This document shows, in pieces, positions 48,029 to 58,888 of a stretch of 64,000 nucleotides of DNA (position 1 is the first letter of the stretch; the number at the start of each line of letters is the position of its first letter). The stretch is from Gordonia terrae (lineage in GTDB: Bacteria; Actinomycetota; Actinomycetes; Mycobacteriales; Mycobacteriaceae), in NCBI RefSeq assembly GCF_001698225.1, contig NZ_CP016594.1:4092001-4156000 (forward strand). The letters run 5' to 3'. Under the pieces are notes generated by a model that was not told the DNA's origin, did not search any database, and was given only the letters and a program-made list of their open reading frames with translations. Position numbers and translations under genes: made by a program.

Positions 48029-48250
48029 TCACTTGTAGCGGTACACGATTCGCCCACGAGCCAGGTCGTAGGGCGAGAGTTCCACGACGACCCGATCCTC
48101 GGGCAGGATGCGGATGTAGTGCTGCCGCATCTTGCCGCTGATGTGGGCGAGAACCTTGTGTCCGTTCTCCAGCTCAATACGAAACATCGCATTGGGCAGG
48201 GGTTCGATCACTCGACCCTCGACCTCGATGGCCCCGTCTTTCTTCGCCAT
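48029..48250 (-). CDS. infA: Translation initiation factor IF-1
   Basis: 73 residues, one S1/OB fold: [22 protein letters not shown], then [22 protein letters not shown] and the end [11 protein letters not shown] 48250 gives the canonical length; the GTG at 48277 would add nine residues. First gene of the translation operon. Confidence 0.99.
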   Translation of the reverse strand: MAKKDGAIEVEGRVIEPLPNAMFRIELENGHKVLAHISGKMRQHYIRILPEDRVVVELSPYDLARGRIVYRYK

Positions 48251-48499
48251 GTCCTCCGCGATCCTGGCCGTGACCACGACATCCGGGTGATGCCGCGGCG
48301 CATCGGCCGGGTTGAATCAGTGTTTGTCCGTTAGGGTGTGGGCACCGGTCCGCGAGGACCTGCACCCGGTGTGCGCCGACCGGGCCCACGTGCTGACACG
48401 CTGATGCCCGGCACGCGATGCGCACCGACGATCCATGTTACGCGAACGAGCAGGCCAGGCCAAATGCGTGCTCAGCGCCACGGAGAGAGGCCGCACCGG

Positions 48500-48844
48500 A
48501 TGGGCACTGTCGACGACTATCTCGACGGACTCGACCCCGCCGACCGCGAGGTGGTCGGACGCATCTACGACGTCGCCCGCACCGCGGTCCCCGACACCAC
48601 TCAGGGCAAGGGCTACGGCATGCCGGCCCTGACATATCGCGGGAGCCCGCTCCTCTCGGTGATGCGCACCAAGAAGCACATCGGTCTGTACCCGTTCAGC
48701 CCGGAGGCGGTCGACGCCGGGCGGCCGTTCCTCGACGGTTTCGACGTGGAGAAGGGCACCGTTCGGTTTCAGCCGGGGACTCCTCCTTCCGACGATGCGA
48801 TCCGCGCGATGATGTCGTTTCGGCGCGATCAGATCGACGGCTGA
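48500..48844 (+). CDS. DUF1801 protein
   Basis: 114 residues. The start VDDYLDGLDPADREVVGRIYDV, the centre PDTTQGKGYGMPALTYRGSPLLSVM and the end FQPGTPPSDDAIRAMMSFRRDQID fit the DUF1801 (YdhG/Fra-like) family. Bacillus members are linked to iron handling, but that cannot be assumed here. ATG 48500 follows GGAGAGAGG. Divergent from infA, and ahead of the metE riboswitch. Confidence 0.8.
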   Translation: MGTVDDYLDGLDPADREVVGRIYDVARTAVPDTTQGKGYGMPALTYRGSPLLSVMRTKKHIGLYPFSPEAVDAGRPFLDGFDVEKGTVRFQPGTPPSDDAIRAMMSFRRDQIDG

Positions 48845-48949
48845 CCGCCCGAACGTCGAACTACCGGTGTTCAGCGGGTCGACTTTGCTGGGCTAGGGTC
48901 GATGACGCATGTGGTTCGCCGCGTCGGGGGTCGTTTCAGCTCTCCGTCC

Positions 48950-49160
48950 GCGGCGTCGAGTCGCCGGCATCACGCCGGCGGACGAGAGGGAATCCGGTTC
49001 GAATCCGGAGCTGTCCCCGCAGCGGTATGCCGTAACGACCACCGTCATCAGCACTGAGCTCCGGCTTGGGAAGCGACGGTCAGTAGGAACTTCGATCAGA
49101 GGGATCTCGATCGAGAGCGACGGTGAGCCCGAAGACCTGCCAGGTGTACCGGACGCGCCG
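48950..49160 (+). ncRNA. Cobalamin (AdoCbl/B12) riboswitch of metE
   Basis: The aptamer core GAGGGAATCC..TTCGAATCCGGA and GCTGTCCCCGCAGCGGTA (48985-49026), and the B12 box AGCCCGAAGACCTGCC (49126-49141) are near-consensus. Downstream to the metE start (49305) lie about 145 bases that can act as expression platform. Expected effect: B12 binding lowers expression of the B12-independent synthase. Ends are approximate. Confidence 0.93.
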
Positions 49161-49304
49161 CGTCCGGTGGCTCGCCGCCTCGAGGATTGGGCGCAGGTCG
49201 AACCGGCGATCGTCGCGTGCCCCCTGCCGGGCGTGACGTGGGTCCGATCGATCTCCCCTGCTGGGCGGTGAACCATCCACCGTCAGTAGGAGAAGTCGAC
49301 GTCC

Positions 49305-51608
49305 ATGTCCGACACCGTCCGCCGCAGCTCCGCGGCACCGTTCACCACCACCGTCCTCGGCACCGCACGCATCGGCCCCCGGCGCGAACTGAAGAGGGCC
49401 GTCGAAAGCTATTGGTCCGGCCGCATCGACCGGACCGAGCTCGCCACGGTCGCGCAGCGCCTACGCAGCGAGCAGTGGGCCGAGCTCACCGAGGCCGGCC
49501 ACGACTCCGTCCCGGTCAACACGTTCTCGTACTACGACCAGGTGCTCGACACCACGGTCCTCCTCGACGCACTGCCGCCGAGGTTCGCCGAGATCGACGA
49601 TCGGCTCGATCGCTACTTCGCGGCGGCCCGCGGAACCGCCGAGGTGACCCCACTCGAGATGACCAAATGGTTCGACACCAATTACCACTACCTGGTCCCC
49701 GAGATCGGCCCGTCGACCACGTTCCGGTTGAATCCGGCGAAGGTGCTGGCCGAGGTCGCCGAAGCCGGGGAACTGGGTCTCCCGGCCCGCCCGGTGATCG
49801 TCGGCCCGGTGACGTTCCTGGCGCTGTCGAAGGCGGTCGACGGGGCGGGCGCTCCGCTCGATCGCCTCGACGAGTTGGTGCCCCTGTACCGAGACCTCCT
49901 GACGCGGTTGGCTGACGCCGGCGTCGAGTGGGTTCAGCTGGACGAACCCGTCCTGGTGACCGATGCCGCCGCGGGCCTGGGTCCGCGGACCGAATCGGTG
50001 TACAACGCCCTGGGCTCCCACGAGCGCCGTCCGGCCATCGCGGTGGCGACGTACTTCGGTGACGCCGGTGATCGGTTGGCACACTTGGCCCGGACGCCGA
50101 TCGAGGCCATCGCGGTCGACCTCGTCGACGGCTCGGTCGAGACGGTGGCCGGCACCCCCGGCCTGGCCGACAAGCTGCTGATCGCCGGCGTGGTGGACGG
50201 CCGCAACGTGTGGCGCACCGACCTGGACCAGGCCGCGGCGACGCTGGCCACCGTGCTCGGTTCCGCCCGTTCCATCGCCGTCTCGACGTCGTGCTCGACC
50301 CTGCATGTCCCCTACACCGTGGACGCGGAGGACGAGCTCGACACCAACCTTCGCGGTTGGCTCGCGTTCGCGGCCGAGAAATTCCTCGAGGTGGCGGTGT
50401 TGTCGTCGGCGTTGCGCGAAGGCCACGCCGCGCAGGCCGCCGCCTTCGCCGAGAGCTCGACGGCACTGGCCAGCCGTGCCACCGACCCTCGTTTGCACAA
50501 CGCCGACGTCCGCGCACGCCTGGACGCCGTCACCGATGCCGACGCGACGCGCGGCCCGGCCGATGATCGCCTCGCCGCCCAGCAGGAGCGGCTGGGACTG
50601 CCCCCGCTGCCGACCACCACGATCGGTTCCTATCCGCAGACCTCTGCGATCCGACTGGCGCGGGCCGCGCTGCGATCGGGCGAGATCGACCGCACCGAGT
50701 ACGAGGACCGGATGAAAGCGGAGATCGCGGACGTCGTGGCGCTGCAGGAATCGGTCGGCCTCGATGTGCTCGTCCACGGGGAACCCGAGCGCAATGACAT
50801 GGTGCAGTACTTCGCCGAGCAGTTCGAGGGATATTTCGCGACGGCGAACGGTTGGGTGCAGTCCTACGGCTCGCGGTGCGTGCGGCCACCGATCCTGTTC
50901 GGCGATGTGAGCCGGCCGAAGCAGATGACAGTCGACTGGATCACCTACGCGCAGACGCTGACCAGCAAGCCGGTCAAGGGCATGCTGACCGGCCCGGTGA
51001 CGATTCTTGCCTGGTCTTTCGTTCGCAACGACCAGCCGCTGTCGGCGTCTGCCGATCAGATCGCGCTCGCCATCCGCGACGAGACCGTCGACCTCGAGAG
51101 GGCAGGGGTCGGGATCATCCAGGTCGACGAACCCGCTCTGCGCGAGTTGCTGCCGTTGCGTGACGCGGACAAGCCCGGGTACCTGGCGTGGGCCGTTCGG
51201 GCGTTCCGCATCGCGACCTCCGGGGTCCGCGACGATACACAGATCCACACGCACCTCTGCTATTCGGAATTCGGCGAGGTCATCGGAGCGATCGCCGACC
51301 TCGACGCCGACGTCACCTCGATCGAGGCGGCGCGGTCGCACATGGAGGTGCTCGACGACCTCGACGAGGCCGGCTTCCGTAACGCGGTGGGCCCGGGTGT
51401 GTACGACATCCACTCACCGCGCGTGCCCGACCAGGACGAGATCTTCTCGGCCCTGTCGTCGGCGCTGTCGAGCGTCGGCGCTTCCCGTCTGTGGGTCAAC
51501 CCGGATTGCGGGCTGAAGACCCGCGGGACCCCGGAGGTGGTGGACTCGCTCACCAACATGGTGGCCGCGGCAACACGACTGCGCGAGACGATCCCGCTGT
51601 CCGGCTAG
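49305..51608 (+). CDS. metE: B12-independent methionine synthase
   Basis: 767 residues. It transfers methyl from methyltetrahydrofolate to homocysteine. Zinc and substrate motifs: [30 protein letters not shown], the His/Cys zinc pair in [23 protein letters not shown], and the last zinc Cys in [12 protein letters not shown]. Both barrels are present. A TAGGAG ribosome site lies 12 bases ahead. The riboswitch implies the cell also has a B12-dependent synthase (metH) elsewhere. It closes the homocysteine loop with ahcY. Confidence 0.98.
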   Translation: MSDTVRRSSAAPFTTTVLGTARIGPRRELKRAVESYWSGRIDRTELATVAQRLRSEQWAELTEAGHDSVPVNTFSYYDQVLDTTVLLDALPPRFAEIDDRLDRYFAAARGTAEVTPLEMTKWFDTNYHYLVPEIGPSTTFRLNPAKVLAEVAEAGELGLPARPVIVGPVTFLALSKAVDGAGAPLDRLDELVPLYRDLLTRLADAGVEWVQLDEPVLVTDAAAGLGPRTESVYNALGSHERRPAIAVATYFGDAGDRLAHLARTPIEAIAVDLVDGSVETVAGTPGLADKLLIAGVVDGRNVWRTDLDQAAATLATVLGSARSIAVSTSCSTLHVPYTVDAEDELDTNLRGWLAFAAEKFLEVAVLSSALREGHAAQAAAFAESSTALASRATDPRLHNADVRARLDAVTDADATRGPADDRLAAQQERLGLPPLPTTTIGSYPQTSAIRLARAALRSGEIDRTEYEDRMKAEIADVVALQESVGLDVLVHGEPERNDMVQYFAEQFEGYFATANGWVQSYGSRCVRPPILFGDVSRPKQMTVDWITYAQTLTSKPVKGMLTGPVTILAWSFVRNDQPLSASADQIALAIRDETVDLERAGVGIIQVDEPALRELLPLRDADKPGYLAWAVRAFRIATSGVRDDTQIHTHLCYSEFGEVIGAIADLDADVTSIEAARSHMEVLDDLDEAGFRNAVGPGVYDIHSPRVPDQDEIFSALSSALSSVGASRLWVNPDCGLKTRGTPEVVDSLTNMVAAATRLRETIPLSG

Positions 51609-51636
51609 GCAGTCAACCGGCTCGACAAATGACCCC

Positions 51637-51668
51637 GGCCGTCGCACTCTCCCGTGAGTGCGACGGCC
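51637..51668. terminator. Hairpin between convergent metE and pyc
   Basis: A perfect 13-bp stem (GGCCGTCGCACTC at 51637-51649 with 51656-51668) and 6-base loop, centred between the two convergent stops. No U-tract. Probably ends both transcripts. Confidence 0.75.
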
Positions 51669-51699
51669 GCGGTCTGCAATACCGACTGCTTGTTGTGCG

Positions 51700-54600
51700 T
51701 CAACCGATCTCGACGAGCAGATCGCCAGGAGCGACCTGCGTGACCGAGTCGATCGCCAGCCGCGCGATCTTGCCGCCGACAGGCGCGGTGATCGTGGCCT
51801 CCATCTTCATGGCCTCGATGGTGCCGACGGCCGCACCGGCGGCGACCTCGTCGCCGACACCGACACTCAGCGAGACGACCCCGGCGAACGGTGCGCCGAC
51901 GTGACGGGGATTGGACCGGTCCACCTTCTCCGCAACGGCCACCTCGGCGTCGACCGACCGGTCACGCACCTGCACCGGCCGCAGCTGTCCGTTGAGGATG
52001 CACATGACGGTGCGCATGCCCTTGTCGTCGGGCTCACTGATCGCCTCGAGTCCGATGAGCAACTCCACACCCGGTTCGAGCTCGACGCGGTGCTCCTCGC
52101 CGTACCGCAACCCGTAGAAGAACTGGTTCGCCGACAGTCGTGAGGTGTCGCCGTAGGTTTCTTGATGGTCGTCGAACTCCTCTGTGGGGCCGGGGAACAG
52201 GAGCCGGTTGAGGGTGTGCTGCCGCTTCGGTCCTGGCGTGTCCAGTGCCACCGAGTCCTCGGCCGACAGGCCCTCGGTCGACGCCGCGTCGGGACGGCCC
52301 TCGAGCGCCACGGTGCGGAGCGGCTCCGGCCACCCGCCGGCCGGGTCGCCGAGCTCGCCGCGCAGGAAGCCGACCACCGAGTCCGGGACATCGTGGGATC
52401 GCGGATCGGCGGCGAACTCTTCGGCGGTGATCCCCTTGCCCACCAGTGCCAGCGCGAGATCGCCCACGACCTTCGACGACGGGGTGACCTTGATCAGCCT
52501 GCCCAGCATGCGGTCGGCGGCGGCATAGGCTTCCTCGACCGCCTCGAACCGGTTCCCGAGCCCGAGCGCGATGGCTTGTTGCCGCAGGTTCGACAGTTGC
52601 CCGCCCGGGATCTCATGGGTGTACACACGTCCGGTCGGCGACGGCAGCCCGGATTCGAAGGGCGCGTATACTTTTCGCAGCGCTTCCCAGTATGGTTCGA
52701 GATCGCAGACCGCCTGGAGGTCGAGGCCGGTGTCGCGGTCGGAATGCGCGGCCGCGGCGACGATAGCGGACAGCGCGGGCTGGCTGGTGGTGCCGGCCAG
52801 CGCGGCGCTGGCGCCGTCAACCGCTGACGCTCCGGCCTGCCACGCTGCGAGATAGGTCGCCAACTGCCCACCGGGGGTGTCGTGGGTGTGCACGTGCACC
52901 GGCAGATCGAACTCCCGGCGCAACGCCGACACCAGCGTTGTCGCAGCAGGGGCACGCAGCAGCCCGGCCATGTCCTTGATCGCCAGCACGTGCGCACCGG
53001 CATCGACGATCTGCTCGGCCAGCCGGAGGTAGTAGTCGAGGGTGTACAGATCTTCGGCCGGGTCCGCCAGGTCGCCGGTGTAGGACATGGCCACTTCCGC
53101 CACCGCCGCGCCGGTCTCGCGGACCGCATCGATCGCCGGGCGCATCGCCTCGATGTTGTTGAGCGCGTCGAAGATCCGGAAGATGTCGATCCCAGTCGCC
53201 GTCGCCTCGGCGACGAACGCAGTGGTCACCTTCGTCGGGTACGGGGTGTAACCGACGGTGTTCGCGCCGCGCAGCAGCATCTGCAGACAGATGTTGGGCA
53301 CCGCTTCGCGCAGCTGCGCCAGCCGATCCCACGGGTCTTCCTTCAGGAAGCGCAGCGCGACGTCGTAGGTGGCCCCACCCCAGCACTCCAGGGACAACAA
53401 CTGCGGAGTCATGGCCGCGACATACGGAGCCACGGCCATCAGGCCGGTCGTACGCACCCTTGTTGCCAGTAACGACTGATGCGCATCGCGGAAGGTGGTG
53501 TCGGTGACGCCCAGCGCCGTCGAATCGCGGAGGTCATCGGCGAATCCCTGCGGCCCCGATGCGAGCAACCGCTGCCGCGATCCGTCCGGAGGCGATGCGA
53601 GCATCGCCCGGTCCAGGGTGGGTAGCTTGTCGCGCGGGTAGACCGTGGTCGGGCGCTCGCCATGGGGCTTGTTGACGGTGACATCGGCCAGGTAGGTCAG
53701 GATCTTCGTACCGCGATCGGCCGACGATCGTGAGGTCAGCAACCAGGGCCGGTCCTCGATGAACGAGGTCGTGACCCGCCCCTCGCGGAAGTCGACATCG
53801 TCGAGCACCGCCTGCAGAAACGGGATGTTGGTGGCCACACCGCGGATGCGGAACTCGGCCACCGCACGTCGGGCCCGTCGCGCCGCGGTGGCGAAATCGC
53901 GTCCTCGGCACGTCAGTTTGACGAGCATCGAGTCGAAATGACCGCTGACCTCCCCACCGAGTACCGCGCCACCATCCAGGCGCACCCCGGCACCCCCGGG
54001 ACTGCGGTAGGCGGTGATACGCCCGACGGCAGGCCGGAAGTCGTCGGCCGGATCCTCGGTGGTGATGCGGCACTGCATCGCCGCACCGCGGATCTGTAGC
54101 CCGTCCTGACTCAGACCGAGGTCGTCGAGCGATTCACCCGAGGCGATCCGCAACTGCGCGGCAACCAGATCCAAGTCGGTGGTCTCCTCGGTCACCGTGT
54201 GCTCGACCTGGATTCGCGGATTCATCTCGATGAACACGTGCCTGCCGTGTTCATCGAGCAGAAACTCGACGGTACCTGCGCAGGTGTATCCGATGTGTCG
54301 CGCGAAAGCGACTGCATCAGAACACATCCGTTCACGGAGCTCAGCGGACAAGTTTGGTGCCGGCGCCAGCTCGATCACCTTCTGGTGACGGCGCTGCACC
54401 GAGCAGTCCCGCTCGAAGAGATGGATCACGTTGCCCTGGGTGTCGGCGAGGATCTGCACCTCGATGTGGCGCGGGTTGACGACAGCCTGTTCCAGGAACA
54501 CCGTCGCATCACCGAAGGCGGCCTCGGCCTCCCGAGAGGCCGCTCTGATCGCTTCGGCAAGGCCGGCGATCTCCTCCACCCGGCGCATACCTCGGCCCCC

Positions 54601-55089
54601 GCCGCCGGCGACGGCTTTCACGAACACCGGGAAGTCCATGTCGTTCGCGGCCCGCACCAACTCGTCCACATCCGCCGACGGCTCCGACGACGCCAGCACC
54701 GGCAGTCCGGCCGCCTTGGCCGCGGCCACCGCCGTCGCCTTGTTACCGGTCAGCTCCAGCACATCGGTCGACGGCCCGACGAACGTGATCCCCGCCTTCC
54801 CGCACGCCCGCGCCAATTCCTGGTTCTCCGAGAGGAATCCATAACCCGGGTAGATCGCGTCGGCACCCGAGCGTTCAGCTGCCGCGATCATCTCCTCGAC
54901 CGACAGGTACGCGCGCACCGGTTGACCCGGATTCCCGATCTGATACGACTCATCGGCTTTGGCCCGGTGCACGGAGTTCCGGTCTTCGTAGGGGAACACC
55001 GCCACCGTGCGGGCACCGAGTTCGAAGGATGCGCGGAAGGCGCGCACAGCGATCTCGCCGCGATTGGCGACCAGGACTTTCTCGAACAC
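51700..55089 (-). CDS. pyc: Pyruvate carboxylase
   Basis: 1129 residues, normal length. Domains in order: biotin carboxylase (VANRGEIAVRAFRASFELGA; ATP loop AVAGGGGRGMRRVEE; EMNPRIQVEHTVTE), carboxyltransferase (TFRDAHQSLLATRVRTTG), and C-terminal biotin carrier (IEAMKMEATI, biotin Lys). It makes oxaloacetate from pyruvate. The start is GTG 55089 (FEKVLVANRGE). It begins 50 bases after the prpC stop on the same strand, so it probably shares the prpDBC transcript. Confidence 0.97.
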   Translation of the reverse strand: MFEKVLVANRGEIAVRAFRASFELGARTVAVFPYEDRNSVHRAKADESYQIGNPGQPVRAYLSVEEMIAAAERSGADAIYPGYGFLSENQELARACGKAGITFVGPSTDVLELTGNKATAVAAAKAAGLPVLASSEPSADVDELVRAANDMDFPVFVKAVAGGGGRGMRRVEEIAGLAEAIRAASREAEAAFGDATVFLEQAVVNPRHIEVQILADTQGNVIHLFERDCSVQRRHQKVIELAPAPNLSAELRERMCSDAVAFARHIGYTCAGTVEFLLDEHGRHVFIEMNPRIQVEHTVTEETTDLDLVAAQLRIASGESLDDLGLSQDGLQIRGAAMQCRITTEDPADDFRPAVGRITAYRSPGGAGVRLDGGAVLGGEVSGHFDSMLVKLTCRGRDFATAARRARRAVAEFRIRGVATNIPFLQAVLDDVDFREGRVTTSFIEDRPWLLTSRSSADRGTKILTYLADVTVNKPHGERPTTVYPRDKLPTLDRAMLASPPDGSRQRLLASGPQGFADDLRDSTALGVTDTTFRDAHQSLLATRVRTTGLMAVAPYVAAMTPQLLSLECWGGATYDVALRFLKEDPWDRLAQLREAVPNICLQMLLRGANTVGYTPYPTKVTTAFVAEATATGIDIFRIFDALNNIEAMRPAIDAVRETGAAVAEVAMSYTGDLADPAEDLYTLDYYLRLAEQIVDAGAHVLAIKDMAGLLRAPAATTLVSALRREFDLPVHVHTHDTPGGQLATYLAAWQAGASAVDGASAALAGTTSQPALSAIVAAAAHSDRDTGLDLQAVCDLEPYWEALRKVYAPFESGLPSPTGRVYTHEIPGGQLSNLRQQAIALGLGNRFEAVEEAYAAADRMLGRLIKVTPSSKVVGDLALALVGKGITAEEFAADPRSHDVPDSVVGFLRGELGDPAGGWPEPLRTVALEGRPDAASTEGLSAEDSVALDTPGPKRQHTLNRLLFPGPTEEFDDHQETYGDTSRLSANQFFYGLRYGEEHRVELEPGVELLIGLEAISEPDDKGMRTVMCILNGQLRPVQVRDRSVDAEVAVAEKVDRSNPRHVGAPFAGVVSLSVGVGDEVAAGAAVGTIEAMKMEATITAPVGGKIARLAIDSVTQVAPGDLLVEIG

Positions 55090-55139
55090 GTGGCTCTCTC
55101 TCGTCGGGCTGGGGTGTGGTGGCCAGGGCGCGGTGGTTG

Positions 55140-56291
55140 TCAGGCCGAGGTCAGTGCCCGCTGGGGCGATCCGGAGTACTGACTGAGCGGGCGTATCAAT
55201 GCGTTGGAGTCGACTTGTTCCATGACGTGGGCGGTCCAACCGGTGATCCGGCTCATCACGAAGATCGGCGTGAAGGAGCCGATGTCGAAACCCATCAGGT
55301 AATACGCAGGACCCGTGGGGAAATCGAGGTTCGGTTTGATCCCCGTCCGTGCGTCCATGACGGCTTCGAGTTCGGAGTAGATCTCGCACCATTTGGTCTC
55401 ACCGAGATGATTCGCAACGTCGAGGAGGGCCCTCTTCATGGTCGGCACTCGCGAGTCACCGTTCTTGTAGACGCGATGGCCGAATCCCATGACCTTCTCC
55501 TTGGCGTCGAGTTTCGCGTTGAGCCACTGCGCGGCGCGGTCGGGGCGGTCGATGTCGATCATGTCGTACATGACGGCCTCGTTGGCCCCACCGTGCAGCG
55601 ATCCCTTCAGCGCACCGATCGCCGCGGTGACCGCACTGTAGATGTCCGACTGTGTCGAGGTGACCACGCGGGCGGCGAACGTAGATGCGTTGAAACTGTG
55701 TTCGGCGTAGAGCACCATCGACTTCTCGAACGCCCGGACGATCACCGGATCGGGAACCTCACCGAAGCACATGTTCAGGAAGTTCTCGGCATACCCCAGT
55801 CCGTGGTGCGGAGCGATGGGATCCTGACCGCGACGGCGACGCATGTCGGCGGCGACTATGGTCGGCAGGACAGCGAACATCCGTAACGATTTGTCGTAGT
55901 TGGCTTCCGGGGTACTGAGTTCTTCGTCGGGGTCCTCGGTACCCAGGAAACTGATCGCGGTGCGCACCACGTCCATCGGGTGACAGTTCTCCGGAATACG
56001 GTGCACGACAGACAGAATTGTTCGATCGAGTCGCCGGCTGGCGCGTTCACGCTGCGTGAACAGCGCCAGTTGCCCGTCGGTGGGGAGTTCGCCGTGCCAG
56101 AGCAGGTAGGCGACCTGCTCGAACGAGCAGTGCTCGGCGAGATCCTGCACGGCGTACCCGCGATAGGTCAGCGAATTGGTCTCGGGGACGACCTTGGAGA
56201 TGGCCGTGGTGTCGACGACGACACCGGCGAGCCCCTTGTAGATGGTGGGGGTCTCGACAGTGTCGGCGGCGCCCGCGTCGGCTGTGGTCAT
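55140..56291 (-). CDS. prpC: 2-methylcitrate synthase / citrate synthase
   Basis: 383 residues. Condenses propionyl-CoA with oxaloacetate. Catalytic motifs: SLHGGANEAV (His), GFGHRVYKNGDSR (His) and PNLDFPTGPAYYLMG (Asp). Length and GLAGVVVDTTAISKV opening are those of the PrpC branch rather than the larger GltA. It overlaps prpB by 4 bases (ATGA). Confidence 0.95.
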   Translation of the reverse strand: MTTADAGAADTVETPTIYKGLAGVVVDTTAISKVVPETNSLTYRGYAVQDLAEHCSFEQVAYLLWHGELPTDGQLALFTQRERASRRLDRTILSVVHRIPENCHPMDVVRTAISFLGTEDPDEELSTPEANYDKSLRMFAVLPTIVAADMRRRRGQDPIAPHHGLGYAENFLNMCFGEVPDPVIVRAFEKSMVLYAEHSFNASTFAARVVTSTQSDIYSAVTAAIGALKGSLHGGANEAVMYDMIDIDRPDRAAQWLNAKLDAKEKVMGFGHRVYKNGDSRVPTMKRALLDVANHLGETKWCEIYSELEAVMDARTGIKPNLDFPTGPAYYLMGFDIGSFTPIFVMSRITGWTAHVMEQVDSNALIRPLSQYSGSPQRALTSA

Positions 56292-57232
56292 TGCGGTGCT
56301 CCCTCGATGGTGAAGTCGAACAGGTCGGAGTCGAAGTCGTTGTAGTCCTCGTAACGAAGCAGTTCGTACAGCCTGCTGCGGTGCTGCATGTGGTCGATCA
56401 ACCCGGATTGTGTTCCCTGCGCGTCAATGTCGCGCAGGCCGCGCTCGACCGCGCCCATTGCGATCCGCAGCGTGGTCACCGGATAGATGACGGCGTTGTA
56501 ACCGACACTCGTCAACTGCTCGGCGGTCAACAGGTCGGACTTGCCGAACTCGGTCATGTTGGCGAGCAGCGGCACGTCGACGGCCTTGCGGAACTGCTCG
56601 AACTCGCCGAGGTCACGCAGTGCCTCGGTGAAGATGAGGTCGGCGCCGGCATCGGCGTAGGCCTTGGCCCGGTCGATGGCGGCGTCGAGTCCCTCGATCG
56701 CGCGGGCGTCGGTGCGCGCGCAGATGACGAAGTCGCTGTCGCGGCGGGCGGCGACCGCCGCACCGAGCCGCTTGACCATGTCGCCTGCGGGAACGACGTC
56801 TTTACCGTCGAGATGACCGCAGCGTTTGGGATTCACCTGGTCCTCGAGGTGGCAGCCTGCGAGTCCGGCGTCCTCGAGTGTTGCGACGGTACGAGCTGCG
56901 CTCATCGGTTCACCGAAGCCGGTGTCGGCGTCGACGAGGGTGGGCAGTTCGGTTGCGCGGGCGATGGATCCGCCGCGCGCCGCGACCTCGCTGAGGGTGG
57001 TGAGCCCGATGTCGGGAAGTCCCAGGTCGGCCGCGAGTACCGCACCGGACACGTAGACGCCCTCGAAGCCGATGTCTGCGATCAGCTTCGCCACGAGGGG
57101 GGAGAATGCTCCTGGCCAACGCTGGAGGGTCCCGGAGTCGAGACCCGCCCGCAGAGCCTGCCGCTTCGCCGATGCGGAGGTGCTCGACGAGAACAGACCC
57201 GAGACCGTGGAGTCGGAGGAGGTCGATGTCAT
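56288..57232 (-). CDS. prpB: 2-methylisocitrate lyase
   Basis: 314 residues, isocitrate lyase/PEP mutase family. Motifs: VDADTGFGEPMS (metal Asp), CHLEDQVNPKRCGHLDGK with the catalytic Cys loop KRCGH, and FEQF..VPLLANMTEFGKS. Splits methylisocitrate to pyruvate and succinate. About 20 extra Ser/Thr-rich N-terminal residues. ATG 57232 overlaps the prpD stop (TGATG), so the two are coupled. Confidence 0.95.
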   Translation of the reverse strand: MTSTSSDSTVSGLFSSSTSASAKRQALRAGLDSGTLQRWPGAFSPLVAKLIADIGFEGVYVSGAVLAADLGLPDIGLTTLSEVAARGGSIARATELPTLVDADTGFGEPMSAARTVATLEDAGLAGCHLEDQVNPKRCGHLDGKDVVPAGDMVKRLGAAVAARRDSDFVICARTDARAIEGLDAAIDRAKAYADAGADLIFTEALRDLGEFEQFRKAVDVPLLANMTEFGKSDLLTAEQLTSVGYNAVIYPVTTLRIAMGAVERGLRDIDAQGTQSGLIDHMQHRSRLYELLRYEDYNDFDSDLFDFTIEGAPQ

Positions 57233-58734
57233 CAGAAGATGCCCTTCCCGGTCTGCGGGGCCTGGTCCAGGACCGCCGGCAGCACAAGCGTGTTCAGTGC
57301 GGAGAGACTGCCGGGGGTGAGGGTCTCGAGCTTCTCGACGTCGCCGAGGAATCGATCCTGCTCGTCGGTGTCGATGACGCCCTGTGCCATCGACCGGAAC
57401 TTCGCGATGTACTGATCCCGGCCGAACGGGCGGGCTCCCAGCGGGTGCGCATCGGCGACAGCGAGCTCGTCGGTGATGACGGCGCCGTCGCGCAGCGTGA
57501 TGACCGCCTTCGCGCCGAATGCCTTCTCCTTCGGGTCGCTCGAGTGGTAGCGACGGGTCCATTCAGGGTCCTCGACGGTGGAGATCTTCTGCCACAGCGC
57601 GATGGTGTCGGGCCGATGGGCGCGCTCGGGGGCGTACGACTGCTGGTGATCCCAGGTGCCGTCCTGCAGCGCGACGGCGAAGATGTACATCACCGAGTGG
57701 TCCAGGGTCTCGCGGCTCGCGTTCGGATCGAACTTCTGCGGGTCGCCGGATCCGGTTCCGATGACGACGTGGGTGTGATGGCTCGTGTGCAGCACGATCG
57801 ACTCGATGTCGTCGAAATCGCCGATCTTCTCGCGCATCCGGCGGGCGAGGTCGATCGGCGCCTGGCTCTGGTACTCCGCGGAGTGCTCTTTGGTGTAGGT
57901 GTCCAGGATGGCGCGTTTGGCCTCACCGGGTCCCGGGAGCGGAATCATGTATTCGGCTTCCGGACCGCTCAGCAGCCAGGCGATGACCCCGTCCTCGCCT
58001 TCCCAGATCGGGGCCGGGGCACCTTCGCCGCGCATCGCGCGGTCGACCGCCTCGACCGCGATCTTGCCGGCGTGCGCCGGTGCGAAAGCCTTCCAGCTGG
58101 AGATCAGACCCTTGCGCGACTGGCGGGTGGCCGTGGTCAGATGCAGCGCCTGCCCGATCGACTGGTAGATGGTCTCCGCGTCCAGGTTCAGCATCGTGCC
58201 CAAACCCGCGGCCACCGACGGCCCCAGGTGGGCGACGTGGTCGATCTTGTGCTCGTGCAGACACATTCCACGAACGAGGTCGACCTGGACCTCATAGGCG
58301 GTGGCGAGACCACGGATCAGGTCGTGACCGCCGGCCCCGACATGCTGACCGACCGCGACCAGCGCCGGGATGTTGTCGCCGGGATGGGAGTACTCCGCGG
58401 CGAGGAAGGTGTCGTGAAAGTCGAGCTCACGCACGGCGACTCCGTTGGCCCACGCGGCCCACTCCGGCGAAAAGCTGCCCTCGATTCCGAACACCGTCGC
58501 ACCCGGCGCGCAGGGATGAGCCTGTGCCTGCCGACGGGCGGAGGTGACCGGACGACGGATGACCGAGGCGGCGCTCACGGCAGCGTTGTCGATGATGCGG
58601 TTGATGATCATCTCGCGGGTGTCAGCGGGCACCTCGACCGGATCGACCGCGATGTCGGCGATCTTTTGAGCAAGGTGCTCAGACTGTGGAAAATCCTCGG
58701 AGCTGCGGCGGGTGCGAACGTGGTGAGTGATCAT
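57232..58734 (-). CDS. prpD: 2-methylcitrate dehydratase
   Basis: 500 residues of the PrpD/MmgE family. Residues [21 protein letters not shown] and [20 protein letters not shown], and [21 protein letters not shown], are typical. It is the cofactor-free dehydratase, so no aconitase-type AcnD is needed. First gene of prpD-prpB-prpC-pyc; divergent from prpR by about 120-155 bases. Confidence 0.96.
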   Translation of the reverse strand: MITHHVRTRRSSEDFPQSEHLAQKIADIAVDPVEVPADTREMIINRIIDNAAVSAASVIRRPVTSARRQAQAHPCAPGATVFGIEGSFSPEWAAWANGVAVRELDFHDTFLAAEYSHPGDNIPALVAVGQHVGAGGHDLIRGLATAYEVQVDLVRGMCLHEHKIDHVAHLGPSVAAGLGTMLNLDAETIYQSIGQALHLTTATRQSRKGLISSWKAFAPAHAGKIAVEAVDRAMRGEGAPAPIWEGEDGVIAWLLSGPEAEYMIPLPGPGEAKRAILDTYTKEHSAEYQSQAPIDLARRMREKIGDFDDIESIVLHTSHHTHVVIGTGSGDPQKFDPNASRETLDHSVMYIFAVALQDGTWDHQQSYAPERAHRPDTIALWQKISTVEDPEWTRRYHSSDPKEKAFGAKAVITLRDGAVITDELAVADAHPLGARPFGRDQYIAKFRSMAQGVIDTDEQDRFLGDVEKLETLTPGSLSALNTLVLPAVLDQAPQTGKGIF

Positions 58735-58888
58735 GTTCGCACCGTACGCATTGCCGCGTATCCGTGAAAAGACCTGGCAGATGCGTATTCTTGCGGATGC
58801 GATCAGCCGGTCTTGCGAACGTTGTGGATGTCCTACGCGCTATGCTGACGTCGTGGTGAGAGCAACGGGCGGAACCTCCGGTCGACGA
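58735..58888. promoter_or_regulatory. prpD/prpR divergent control region
   Basis: Contains both promoters and presumably PrpR sites. Repeated GCGTAT/GCGGATGCG-like elements (58763-58802) occur, with an imperfect inverted arrangement, but no clean consensus site could be assigned. A TATGCT hexamer at 58841 could be a -10 element for prpR if translation starts at 58889. Confidence 0.4.

Noticed and set aside
49461..51413. 650-residue open frame on the minus strand
   Set aside because: Antisense to metE, with no recognisable domain.
55090..55392. 101-residue N-terminal extension of pyc
   Set aside because: The sequence is Arg/Pro/His-rich and overlaps prpC; the domain begins right at GTG 55089.
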